DNA of 64,000 nt, taken from contig NC_046683.1 in NCBI RefSeq assembly GCF_009870125.1, positions 58,295,869 to 58,359,868 on the forward strand, read 5' to 3'. The notes below the pieces were generated by a model. That model made no database searches and was not told the origin of the DNA. It saw only the letters and a program-made list of their open reading frames with translations. Made by a program: the position numbers and the translations under genes. Positions 37,301 to 48,699 of the stretch are shown here, in pieces. Numbering within the stretch: position 1 is the stretch's first letter; each line of letters starts with the position of its first letter. Origin of the DNA: Drosophila pseudoobscura. Taxonomy: Eukaryota > Arthropoda > Insecta > Diptera > Drosophilidae.

Positions 37301-37530
37301 AAGTTGGTCCTGCCCCGATCTGGCCCTAGTTGTCTGAGATATAGCCTTCGGAAACTTTGGATTTGCACATCATGCAAATACTGGTTTCTTCTGTATGCTA
37401 TATCTCGACTGTAGGGCGGCCAATCGGGGCGTGGCATGTCTTTTCGTGACCGGGAGAGTCCTGCCGATTGACGCCTGAAAAAAGGACATCCATTCCATCG
37501 TCATTTTTAGTCGATCTGGACAATTCTGAG
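28345..37530 (+). repeat. Tandem satellite array, about 30 monomers of 298-322 bp
   Basis: The segment GACAGTCTGGA recurs 29 times. Its shared AGTCTGG starts at 28621, 28919, 29238, 29560, 29858, 30177, 30475, 30794, 31092, 31410, 31732, 32054, 32356, 32655, 32977, 33276, 33595, 33893, 34215, 34514, 34816, 35118, 35417, 35739, 36038, 36357, 36679, 36978 and 37276. Spacings fall into two classes, 298-302 and 318-322 bp. The long class carries about 20 extra bases with a palindrome around ATTTGCAC..GTGCAAAT. Alternation of short and long units gives a 617-620-bp higher-order repeat in the left part, while the right part has runs of short units. Monomers look almost identical inside and degenerate only at the edges (about 28300-28400 and 37340-37530), the usual mark of homogenisation by unequal exchange. 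The minus strand stays open through many monomers but is not a gene. Confidence 0.95.
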
Positions 37531-37794
37531 CGCCCCTGCTTCTTCGCCACCAGACATACAAACCCACGGTCGAGATCCGCTCCTGCAATGTCCTTTGCAA
37601 GGAAGATGATCCGCATACATGAATAAAATACCGAAGGTTTTTCTGAGCATGAAACATGGATTTATTTACATCAGTCAAAACGTGAAAGAATGAAGGAAAG
37701 ACAACATTAAAGGAAAGAGAAGGACAATTTCCATTGGATCTGGGGAGTAGTTGCTAGCCCACGCACTGCCGTCCCGAATGTCGACGGGATCACT

Positions 37795-38195
37795 TTACCA
37801 GGATGGGGCCCAGCCATGGCCGGCCCACGAGGGCGACAGGAGTGTTGTGTGCAGAGCCGGAGCCGCGTAGGTCTTGATGATGGGGGCAGAGTAGGTCTTC
37901 AGGACCGGAGCCACAATCGGCTGGATGATGTGGGCCGAGCTGTGCACCTGGCTAATGCTCTGGTGGGATACAGCACTGGGAATGGTCTTCACGATGGCGC
38001 CCACCTTGGCCAGGGCCGGCTCATAATGGATCGCAGGAGCGGCATAGCTCCAGGGGTCCAAACCCAGGTAACCCGGACGGGCAGCAACCACGGCGAGCAG
38101 AGCGAAGAACACCACCTGAAAGCAGCGGGTGATGGTGAGAAGGAGAAACCGAGAAGAGCTTAGGGAGGGATTGATCGACTTACCAACTTGTGCAT
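37795..38195 (-). CDS. Retinin-motif secreted protein
   Basis: Exon 1 is 38195-38184 (M-H-K-L), the intron 38183-38116, and exon 2 38115-37795, giving 110 residues. A TATAAAAG box lies at 38311-38304, and a polyadenylation signal (minus strand) at about 37669-37664. The signal peptide V-V-F-F-A-L-L-A-V-V-A-A precedes R-P-G-Y-L. The core reads L-A-K-V-G-A-I-V-K-T-I-P-S-A-V-S-H-Q-S-I, then I-I-Q-P-I-V-A-P-V-L-K-T-Y. The C terminus is short and ends G-H-G-W-A-P-S-W. The gene converges on the satellite array. Replacement of Phe by His at codon 2 is unusual for the M-F-K-L micro-exon. Confidence 0.88.
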
Positions 38196-38349
38196 TTTGC
38201 TAATCCTTGCGATTCTGAAGCGCTAGCTATTGGCTGAAGTATGAACTGTGGGTCTGTGTGGACGCCTCGCTGGGTTGTGTTGCATACTCCAAATCCGCGC
38301 CGGCTTTTATACTCCCAAAATCCGAATCCGAATCCAACCATGTGCAGCA

Positions 38350-41300
38350 GCCGTCACGTCAAGAAGAAAAACCGAATCTAAAAGTGCAGAAAACACAATA
38401 ATAATAATTTTTTGTTGTATTTCGTTTTTCCACCTTCGCCATCGTTAAGAAAAGCTGAAAAATAACGCCAACGGCAGCGAACACTCCAGAGAGCAGAGCA
38501 GAGTGGGGCCAGGGAGGCGCCAAGTGGCAAAGTTTGCATGTGCAACAGCAGCTGATTCGCCTTTGTCTTCGGTTACGGTTTTCAAAACCCCGCCCAAGTC
38601 CCCTGCCCACTGGCCACTGCCCACTGTCCGCCAAAGACTTCGGACCCCATTAGGTTGCAAAAAAAAAAAACAACAAACCAGTCAAAATAAAGTGTCTTGG
38701 CTCTTGCTGTTGCTATTGCCGTTGCCGTCTGGTATTGCGCTAGTCCATGCTGACCATTTGGCCCACTCGGGCAGTCGGTCAGCGGCCAGCACTTGCATCA
38801 CTTCTCTGCCAGCCAAAGTCGTCGCAAAAATGCTGTTCGCTCTGTCATTTTCCTCAAAGTTGACCGTGAAAATGTCTTGTACTCGCACTTGTATTTCATA
38901 CCTGCGACACGCACGCACAGCAGCCACACCAGACACACCAGGCCCCAAAAGTGGCCCAAGTTCAATGTGAACGAACGCACTTGCGTGTACGAGTGTACGA
39001 GTGTATCTTTCATGGTCGGAACCACGTCTCCGACTCAAAGAAGGCCATCGCAGGCGGTAATCGTCAGAGATTGAGAAAGGAATGTGGACAAAGTTGGGGG
39101 CTAATTTGTGGGCCCCTCACGTAGGCCAGCCGGCAAATGCTGAACGAAATGAAAATGAATTTCTTCATATTTTCAGCCAGAACAACCAAAACAAGTTTGT
39201 CATGTTATTATATCCACTGTTGCTTTCAGAGAGTTCTCATTCATTCTTCATTCTGTACGTATTATTGTTCCCTTGAGTCCCAACATACTGGAACTGTGAT
39301 TATTCCCCTTTGGGCAGCTCCAAGACTCCTTTCCTTTCTGGATACCAGTTTCTGGTTATGCTAATCTTGGATTGCAATTGTCTGGCATAACAATGCCTAT
39401 ATAGTACGAGCGAGCGAGCGATAACCCAACCCACATACTATAGAACAGCGCTCGGTCTCGGGTCTCAGGTCTCGGGACTGGTCTCTGGGTCGGGCTCTGG
39501 AGTTCCGCTTTGTGTAATAAGCAAACATCGATTGCGATTGCCCAAGTGTCTTTTGCGCAGGCGCACACACCACACACACACACATTGCGACGCGAGCACA
39601 ACTGTACTTTCGTTGTGTTGGTTCAAGTAGAGTTGTGCGAGTATTGGCCGCCGTTATGGTGATTTGTCAGCAGTTTTTAGCATGATTAATGAATGCTTCG
39701 CTTCGTTTCGTTTCGATCTGGCGACACAACTCCCTTACCTCCGATCTGTTTCGGCCTGCTCCGCATCGAATGGCTTTGTTAGCCGAAATTCTTGAGCGAC
39801 TTTTAATAGATTTCTATTTCAGGTAAATTCCTTGGCCATATCCGGGCTCTGTTTGTGTTGTGCTGTGCGGTGTCCCAACCTCCGCAAACCTCCGCGAACC
39901 TCCAGCCACCTCTTTGGTAGTATCTCCTCTGGGATCTTGTTCGGTGTGTTGTCTGGGGGTAATGTACGCCTTGTGGCCACCTTACGGCTGCTAAGTGACA
40001 GTTCTGCCTCTGCCTCTGCATTGCATAACACGAACAATAGCAACAACAGCGAGATATTGTGGCCAATTATCATGGAGGGAACCAGTTCCCCAGCTCTCGA
40101 GACCGTGGCTCTCGATTACCCCTTATCGATGGCGCTTAGCACCAAACTCAATTTCGCTATTAATTAAATCCGATTCGCGTTGATCTCAGTGGAACTGGGT
40201 ATAATGAACCACAATTAAGCCGCGCTTAAAGATCAATTACATATCGGAGAAAGAACATGATGTTGACAGTTTAAAAGACGTCATCACTTCTCTGTCCGTC
40301 GGTGGGTTTTTCAGTTCTCCAATTGTCTTTGTCATTATTCTAGAGTTAATTGCCTCGAAGGTCGTTATAGAAACGAATGTACAGAATCGGGAAACTGAAT
40401 GAAATTGTAAGCAATACAAGTAATTTTTAGATGAGGAAGTAATGAGTGCTATTCAGGTGGAAAAAATAAGTCAAATGAGCCAAATACCAAAGAGGCAATG
40501 AAGTAGAACGTTCGGCTCTTGTTCTTTTATGAACAAACCTAATTAACAACCCTCTAAGTAAATATATTTCCACTCTAATCATTCCTTTCCTTTTCCCATC
40601 CCACAAACCCATTTAGTTATCCATAAACTTTAAGCACAAAAGCATTCCTGCCATCGCAAGTAACACACCAATCAAGACCCCAAATTAGATGGCCATTATG
40701 TTGCATGAAATTGAATATGTTTTTGGGGGGTTCGAAGTGCTCTGGCGCTTGCCAGCGAGTGGCTGCAGTTGCCAAACTTTTCGGCCAAAGATTGAGGCGA
40801 CCTGTCCTGGATATTTTGGAACTCTGTTTTGGCACAGTTCACTCAGATGTCAGATCCGCCAAGCGGCAGTCAGTCAGTCAGTGAGTCAGTCAGTCAGTCA
40901 GGGAGTTGGTCTGTTGCTCTGGCTAAAAGGAGCATTACGCAAATGGAAACGGGTGAGAAATGTGCTGCAGCTGCAACTACAACTGCAACTGCAACGGCGC
41001 CCGCTGGGGCAGGCAAGTAGAGCGACCATAATAATACTCGTAAAAGGTGCTTGCTTGCATATAGAAAATTCATTTCAAGACTTTACCCCCTCGAGTAATT
41101 ACGTTCCAGCAGGTCTCAGCATGAAGTGGCGGCCACTCTGGCGTATACTCAATGTGCGATCGGCGGCAGGTGGCCGCGTGGCCGCGTGGCCAAGTGTCCA
41201 CTGTTCGGCTAAGGTCAGATGTGTCCATCAATTTGGCTGCGGCATTCTCTGCTATGCCATCGGCTTCCAATTGGAGGCACTGCGTCAGCGGATGCTTGGA

Positions 41301-43310
41301 CTTGGTCGTTGCCTGATCGCCTAACTCAGAATTTAATTGCATTAACATTGAAAAAACATACATATCTGTGATGCCGAAGAGATGCCATAGCGAAGATTGC
41401 TGTCACGGACTGCCGACAATTATTATGGGCAGCCGTAGCCCCTACTAACCCACTGAACTGAATCGAAGCTAGGGTCCGGCCCCTCCCAAAGCAGATCTGG
41501 GCGCCGCTTGCAACACGCTGCAACTAGTTTCGCTGCAGATGCAGATGCAGTGCTTCCTGGTCCAGATAAGCCAGGCAATTGAATTCATTTTCGTTTCGTT
41601 TTCTTTGGGTTTCTGCTTTTTTGGGGAGTGCTAGTGCTCTGACTGGAGACCTGGAGACCGGGAGACTGGGCAACCAGGGAGACTGCCGCGAATTGTTGTG
41701 CAAATATTTGCCAGGCTGAATGCAAATCATGATTAATTTACGACTCGACCACTCGGCCGAGCCGATTCTCCAAGCTGACATTTCAGCACTTGCGGAGGTT
41801 GTGTTGCCTGTCAAAATATCAAACGGCATTCTAATGAGCTCGTGCTCGAAGCCCGCTTAAAGTCGAGTGTTCTAGTTTGCCATGGAGCGGAGCGAGGAAA
41901 ACGGAGAACGGAGCTTCCACTGCTGCTCATTCCGCTGCCGTTCATGAACTTTTCCAGTCGATGACAGGGCACACTTGGAAGCCTTAAATATCACAATCAA
42001 TGGCAGACAAATGAAGCCAGGCAAAAACATACACACAACCATGTATCTTCGAGTAGATCTCAATTCTCACACAGAGACCCGAGATACGAGCCGAGCCATT
42101 TTTTATGGCACATTCACAGACAAAAAGAAAAGATAACATAGACACACACAACACGGCACACAACTAATTTGCAAGACAAAATCAGTAGAACAGTGGAACA
42201 TAAGAACGGAACAATTAAATTGCCAAGTGTGAATTTCCGCTGACCAAAAAATACACGAGGAAAAAATGCAGAAAGCCCGAAAAAAAAATACATACAATAC
42301 AGAAAAACCAACAACCATTTGCAGGTTGAACAAGTGAAGGTCACAATAGTGGCATAGATTACACAAACACAAGCACACACACACATCGAAGCACATTGGT
42401 ATGCTGCAGCCTGCAGTCTAACGGAGCAAGCGAGCTGCCAGGCTAATCTGCAGCATAAGCAGAAGCAGCAACAATTACCATTGCCAATTGCTGTAGACAA
42501 ACATCGAGAACAGCACAATCGCTGGGATATTATTATAAAACTTACCAGAAACGAATGAAAACACACAAACACGGCACTCTGAAAAAATAATGAGGTATAT
42601 TAGCTGTGACAATGGCTTTGTAACAGAAGAAGAAGAGCTTTGAGCTTATGTAAACCTTAATCTGATATCGATACATCATATGTTAATATTACCGATAACA
42701 GTTCAAGGGCGATAGCTGGTATCGATGTATCATATGTTAATTACATGATAATTATGCTAATAGCATATCGCTGTTAACTAAGGTGAGTGAAAGGTAAACA
42801 ATGAGTAATTTTAACAAAATATTCCCTGTTAGGACACAAATATCAATCTAACGGACTTTCAAAAGGAAGAGCATCAAACCAAGAGCATAGCTGGATTGAA
42901 CTGACACCAGATTGAACCCCCAGCAAGGCAGAGTTCAGCGCTTTGGATTGAAAGGGGTCGATGGATGGATGGATGGATCGTCGCAGACACGAAGCGAGTC
43001 GAACAATGCGGCGTTTGACAAAACTCTATGCGAAAAGGCAGACGGCAGACAGCAGCAGCAGCAGCAGTTGCAGCAGCAGCACTGGCACCAACAACAATTG
43101 AAATGTAAACGAAACGAGGTGCAATTACAACGGCAACTGCGGATGCAAAAACCCAAGTTCCACAACATTGAAGTCGCAGCCGGCAGCGTCAACGGATATG
43201 GCAACGAGGCGACTGGAGTTGGGAGCTTGTGCAGTTGCAGCAACGAGAGCATCTGCATCTGTGGCATAGATGCCAGCTGTTGGCGGTGGGTAGGTAGCCG
43301 GCGGTGTAAG
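38350..43310. other. 5-kb stretch without a recognised gene
   Basis: I see no supported coding gene. Landmarks are a poly-A stretch near 38659-38669, a CA run near 39567-39583, a CAGT repeat at about 40868-40900, a near-perfect 22-bp direct repeat at 42666-42687 and 42720-42741, and a GGAT repeat near 42959-42977. Regulatory DNA for the flanking genes is possible. Confidence 0.45.
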
Positions 43311-43408
43311 GTGGCAAGTGAATAAAAGACACCGCTGCACCATTGAGTGGCATCAGTTGCAAGCAGCAAGTCGCCGAGACCCACCACCAAGGATTACCCA
43401 CCCACAGC

Positions 43409-43850
43409 ATGATGAAACTGGTAAGGATGCGCCCCTCTCTAAGGATAACTAACTAAAAGGATTCCATCCTTTCGCCTATAGCTACTGTCGCTTCTTTCCA
43501 TGTGCGCCCTGGCCGCAGCACGTCCTGGCTACCTGCACGGACACCATCACCACTATCCGGAATACCCGCTGTACCCGCACCACCACCACCATGTGGAGCC
43601 CCTCCATGTGGCCAAGATCGTGCACCTGCCCGCCGCCGTCTCCCACCAGAGCTCCACGGTGGTGCACAGCGTGCCCCATCACATCATCAAGCCGGTGGTG
43701 CTGCCTACGTTGGTGAAGACTGTGGTGCATCCCCCCATCATCAAGGCCTACCACCCGGCTCCCATCTTCAAGGCCTATCACCCGTACGATCCGTTCCATC
43801 TGCACCATCACCATGACTTCCATGACTTCCACGACTACCATCTCCACTGA
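43409..43850 (+). CDS. His-rich Retinin-motif secreted protein
   Basis: Exon 1 is 43409-43420 (M-M-K-L), the intron 43421-43481, and exon 2 43482-43850, giving 126 residues. A weak TATA-like AATAAAAG lies at 43321-43328. The signal peptide L-L-S-L-L-S-M-C-A-L-A-A-A is followed by R-P-G-Y-L-H-G. Two histidine clusters (H-H-H-H-Y and H-H-H-H-H) precede the core L-P-A-A-V-S-H-Q-S-S-T-V-V-H. The C terminus ends in a third His/Asp/Phe block, including H-H-H-H-D-F-H-D-F-H-D-Y. The His/Asp content suggests metal binding or charge-driven coacervation (inference). The core matches the 22.8-kb gene best. Confidence 0.88.
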
Positions 43851-43859
43851 TCGCCGCAC

Positions 43860-46350
43860 CGCCACTCTGACTGCTGAATGATCGCGAATGATGAATGAAA
43901 ACTGAGAACAAGGAACGAAGAACGAATAGGATGCTACAGATACGATACTGCTACTGCTAATCATGAATGATGATGGATGCTGTGATGTATGTGTGTATCG
44001 ACTGCTGATTGCGATGCAAACTGCTGGATGGATATGCTACTCCCTCTGTCTATATTAGTGTTGATTATGTGTATATAAAAGATACAAGATACAATATCTA
44101 AATTGAAAATATGTCTCTGTAATGGATACGCGCAGTGACGTCCGACTCTCGTCTAAATGAGGGCTTATTCGTGCAACCGCATAAAATATTTCCCTAAAGC
44201 GGGTGACATAATTAGCATGTAATCACCATCAACCGAAAAAACCATTCGATACTTTAACGCTGACAGACCAGACAGACAAACCACACCACACCAGCAGAGA
44301 CAGACATCGACAGACAGCTTTGGGATGGGATGGATTGAATGGCACATTTCCCATGGCGACAATGGTGACACGTTGCCTCTTCATGTGGCAAGCAAATGCA
44401 TTTTCTGTGTTATGCAAATCAGTGCATAAGCACATGTGCTGCCTGCGGACTAGCTCGCTCCCTGGACGGAGATGGGGATGGGGGAGCAGAGGTGTTGGCC
44501 AAGCGAAGTGATAAATGGTTAATGCTGCCTGCCACTTCTGTTGCAAATGATTCGGTTTTGTAAGCACATCCTGAAGGCCTGAAGGGCTGGGCTGGCTACG
44601 CTGTTCAAGTTCAAATCTTTTGTGCTTTTGCAATTTACACAACTTTTTGCATAAGCAAATGCAAATTGCCCCAGGCACGAGTACAAGTACGAGTACGTGT
44701 ATTTTTAACCCCACACAGCAAACACTGGTTCCGCACAGCGATTATTCCCATTCAGAATCAACTGAATCGACAAACATTGCCATAAGAATAAGCTAATGAG
44801 AGTCGCAAGCACTTAATGTGACATAAACATCAATTAGAAATTGCCAATTTGTAATAAATTTAATAGTTCATGGGTTCGGTAGTGGCGTAGAGGCGTAGTC
44901 AAGGGGGATCATTTGTGATTCACGATCATGCTATTTATTCATTCCCATAGCTAAGAACTAAGCCTCTGTTTTATTTTTTTTTTTTTTTTGTAATGCTTCC
45001 TTGTTTGGTGTATTAAAAACAAATCAAAATCAATATCAATCAAGTCTACAAGCTCGCCGTAACCCTGAAAAACTATTCGGTTTCTGTTTTGGGCTTGTCT
45101 TTTCATCGGTTAAATTAGCCGCAAATCGGTTATTGTTTTGGGCAATTTCTGCTCGATTCCATGGTTCGCTGACCGGCAAACGAGGCAAGCAAAATAAAAT
45201 AAATAAATAATTTATTTGGCAAGGTGACTGCGGTCTTTGAGTGATTTCTCAGGCACGTGATTCGGTAGCTCGTTAAATGTACGTAAACAAATGGAGAAAA
45301 AGGTGAAGTGGAGACCCCGAGAGGAAGTGGTGGCACGGTCACACTAGCAGTGTTGGGCATTAGATGCTTGAGAACTGATTAAGAGTCGATTTTCTACATT
45401 TTCCATTGAACAAACCTTTTTCTGCTACATAAAAGCATGAGCTTAAGATCAAGACCATAAGCAGCAGGCATTTACAGAACATTTAATGCCACATCCATGT
45501 GAAAATATCTAACTATAGAATATGTTCTCGGTTTCTGTATTCCTCTATTCCTGACTGCTGCTACATCTTCCCCCTGCTGATACCCATGGCAACTATATAT
45601 TATTAGGTACAATAATAGCTGCCGACTCTCGATGACGACGGTGAAGTGCTGATGTGCAAGTGTCGCACTATTGCACAAGACAAACATCTGAGCCAATCTC
45701 TGGCGATTGGCTGAGCCCCGAGGCGAGTCCACTGGGACTGGCGAGGCACATTAATCACCGTTTCGCCAACTTGGGGACGTAATTTATGCAAGCCGAAAGT
45801 GCAAAGAGCAGGGAACCTAAACCAGAGTAAACCGACAAGCCGCCAAGCCGCTTTAGTCGATTCTTTTGAGACTCTCCTATTGCTAAGTAGATATTTTGCT
45901 TGAGTACGAGTATTTATTTGTCTGCTTAATTGTGAGACGTCTCATGCGTCTCATGCAGCAGTGTCAAGTGTATGCCGTATAGCACGAACTGTGGCGTTGG
46001 GAGCTAGGAAGGGGTCTGCGACACTCGTAGAACATGTCTCGCCTCGCATTGCATTGCATAAATCATAAGGCGAAATCGAATAGCTTTGGAGTGGTGGCCA
46101 GTCAAGTGGGGGAGAACAGAACAGAACAGCCACTGGGAGAACCTGTACGAGCCGGCGGTGCATGTAAGACGAGAACTTGCCCCCGGAAGGGTTTGGATTG
46201 GTTTGCTTTGGCTTGTGCATAGAGCGTGGACCGTGTTTGTTGCCTGTTGCAGTTGCCGGGCCAAATGCAGAGCAGAGTGCAGAGGCGTGCTGCTGGCTGA
46301 TCTGATTCGATGGAGCGACCCATTTAGAGAGCTTCGACTGCAGCGGTTCT
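43860..46350. other. Intergenic, nothing recognised
   Basis: No coding frame with a signal peptide or splice structure is visible over 2.5 kb. There is a T run near 44972-44989 and an AAAT repeat near 45190-45210. Confidence 0.4.
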
Positions 46351-46424
46351 GGTTGTTTCGTATAAATAGGCCAGTCGAGAGTGCAGTTCTATGTCAAATC
46401 GTTACAAACCATCGACACAACAAA

Positions 46425-46765
46425 ATGTTCAAGCTGGTAAGTGGAAAAGGCTCTGAGAGGGAGGACTTACTAACTAATCTTCCATCTCCATTGTCCATTT
46501 GCAGTGTGTTTTCGTCGCTCTCCTTAGCCTGGCTGCTGCCGCCCCAGCTCCTGCTCCTGCTCCTGTCCCAGAACCAGCACCATCTGGTCTGTGGCCTGGC
46601 GGTCTGGTGGCACCCGGAATCTGGGGACCGACCATCATCGGTGGACCCCATGTGGTGAGCGTTGTGCCCCATGCCATCTCCCATGCGGCCATCACTCAGG
46701 TACATCCTTCGCCGCTGGTCCTCAAGAGCGTCCATGGCATCCATGGCCCCGTTTTGATTGGTTAA
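46425..46765 (+). CDS. Short Pro/Ala-rich secreted protein with diverged Retinin motif
   Basis: Exon 1 is 46425-46436 (M-F-K-L), the intron 46437-46504, and exon 2 46505-46765, giving 90 residues. A TATAAATA box lies at 46361-46368. The signal peptide C-V-F-V-A-L-L-S-L-A-A-A-A leads into a run of A-P-A-P-A-P-V-P. The family core is recognisable by position (V-V-S-V-V-P-H-A-I-S-H-A-A-I-T-Q-V-H) but H-Q-S has become H-A-A. The chain ends soon after, without the long A-P repeat tail of its neighbours. Confidence 0.85.
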
Positions 46766-46779
46766 ACGGACACAGGTCT

Positions 46780-47290
46780 GCCACACATCAACCCCACTCC
46801 GCCATAGGCTCCTTCCACTCCTCAAACTCAAGCATTTTCCTGCGGAATATTTCACCAGTTTACGAGTATCCTGTCCACTGTTTATAAAGAAAGCAAACCA
46901 GCAAAGTTGAGAAAAAATAATTACAAAAAAATGTTTACAAACTAAAATACATTTCAAGCAATAAAATACCTAAACATACTTGTTATGTATGGATATAGCG
47001 AGCGAAAATCAATTTGTTTTCTCGGCTTAAAGGAACCATTATCGTCCAGCCCAAAAGTAAGCAACGAAAATCGCATCGAAGAGACGTGTAGATTTCATGT
47101 AGAACACATGTAGAATGTACATTAAATCGCGTATTCCGCTTCTATAGGAATACCTATTCGAAATCCCTATTTGTTGCATCAAACTGCTAGTAACAGGACA
47201 TTATATGATTAACTTGTTATGGACGAAACGAAAAACATTTATTGAAAAAAAAAATCGTAAATATTCTATCACAATGAAGATTTCCAGGAG
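46780..47290. other. Intergenic, AT-rich
   Basis: This holds the 3'-flanking DNA of the 46.4-kb gene and of the minus-strand 47.3-kb gene, with several A-rich runs. AATAAA occurs near 46961. I see no gene. Confidence 0.4.
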
Positions 47291-47306
47291 TGTGCAGAGA
47301 ACTTCC

Positions 47307-47745
47307 TTAATGGTGCAGGGTGTAGGCCAGAGGAGCAGCATGATGGACCACGGGCACAGAGTGGACCAGAGGAGCAGCGTGAACGGTGTGGACGACAGGA
47401 GCAGCGTGGTGGACAACGGGCACGGAGTGAACGACGGGAGCAGCATGTACAGCCACGGCGGGAGAAGAGTGGATGGTGGTCTTCAGGACGGGAGCAACCA
47501 CGGGCTGGATGTATGACTTGCTGTGCACCTGGGTGATGCTCTGATGGGAGACAGCCGAAGGTGCAGAGTGCACCACGGTTCCAACCTTAGCGAGGACGGG
47601 CTCATGCACCACATGGTGGGACTCGATCAGGCCAGCGCTCACAGAGGCGACGAGGAGGGCAACAATAGCAATCTTTTTGGGAAGGAGAAATGTTAATAGA
47701 GTTAAAGGAAGGTTTCTTCCAGAAGTAACTTACGAATTTGAACAT
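47307..47745 (-). CDS. Retinin-motif secreted protein, head-to-head twin A
   Basis: Exon 1 is 47745-47734 (M-F-K-F), the intron 47733-47673, and exon 2 47672-47307, giving 125 residues. A TATAAAAA box lies at 47847-47840. The signal peptide I-A-I-V-A-L-L-V-A-S-V-S-A precedes G-L-I-E-S-H-H-V-V. The core is L-A-K-V-G-T-V-V-H-S-A-P-S-A-V-S-H-Q-S, followed by Y-I-Q-P-V-V-A-P-V-L-K-T-T and a repeat of V-V-H-x-x-P/A. It is almost identical to the divergent gene at 48.2 kb apart from about ten residues missing near the C terminus. Confidence 0.9.
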
Positions 47746-48218
47746 TTTGGAAGTTGATTTTGTGGTAGCTGTGACTGCTGCTTGTTTGCACGAGAAGATT
47801 CGATGGATAACTGATGATGATTGGGAGCTCCAAACTCCGTTTTTATAGAACCAACCAAACTCCGCTCGAGTCGACGGCAATCAAAACATCGCTGACCTTC
47901 ACTACACCCCAGCATAACCCGACTTCGTCTCCGAACAGATCGTGAGCCGAACCGACCTCAGCTCATTACGATTGCTGGTTGCTGCAGATCTCCGAAGTGC
48001 TGATACCCGAATGCCGAAGTGGCTGTGGACTTGTCGGATGTCGAATGCGCCTCAAGGTGGACGACCTCGCCAGCAGCCGAAGCTGGTGGCTGGTCGCCAC
48101 TGTTTGAGCCCTTAGCAGGGGCTGGCGACTGCTATAAAAGCTCTTCGTGCAGATCCCAACAGCATCAGTCATCTCTCTGAGTTTCCCCCAAAAACAACCA
48201 CCCAAAAACCGACTAAAA

Positions 48219-48682
48219 ATGTTCAAATTCGTGAGTAAATTGAAGATTTGGAAGCAACATCCATACTTAACCCACAATTCTCTTAGGTTGCCATCGTTGC
48301 CCTCCTCGTCGCCTCTGTGAGCGCTGGCCTGATCGAGACCCACCATGTGGTCCATGAGCCCGTCCTCGCCAAGGTTGGAACCGTGGTGCACTCTGCACCC
48401 TCGGCTGTCTCCCATCAGAGCATCACCCAGGTGCACAGCAAGTCATACATCCAGCCCGTGGTTGCTCCCGTCCTGAAGACCACCATCCACTCTTCTCCCG
48501 CCGTGGCTGTACATGCTGCTCCCGTCGTTCACTCCGTGCCCGTTGTCCACCACGCTGCTCCTGTCGTCCACACCGTTCACGCTGCTCCTGTGGTCCACTC
48601 TGTGCCTGTTGTGCACTCTGCTCCCCTCCTCAAGACTGTTGTGCATCATGCTGCCCCCCTGGCCTACACCCTGCATCATTAG
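48219..48682 (+). CDS. Retinin-motif secreted protein, head-to-head twin B
   Basis: Exon 1 is 48219-48230 (M-F-K-F), the intron 48231-48286, and exon 2 48287-48682, giving 135 residues. A TATAAAAG box lies at 48133-48140. The signal peptide V-A-I-V-A-L-L-V-A-S-V-S-A precedes G-L-I-E-T-H-H-V-V. It shares nearly all its residues with the minus-strand twin whose ATG lies about 470 bp away. An extra H-S-A-P-L-L-K-T-V-V segment is present before the shared H-H-A-A-P-L-A-Y-T-L-H-H end. The close match in inverse orientation suggests recent duplication or gene conversion. Confidence 0.9.
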
Positions 48683-48699
48683 AATCTAAATTATTGTTT

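Noticed and set aside
28266-37437. Repeated open frames of 75-150 codons on both strands of the satellite
   Set aside because: They recur with the monomer period, begin and end at the same monomer positions and lack promoters or conserved domains. Homogenisation keeps them open; they are not genes.
28345-37530. CRISPR-like array
   Set aside because: Units are about 300 bp and contiguous with no unique spacers, and the context is eukaryotic; this is a satellite.
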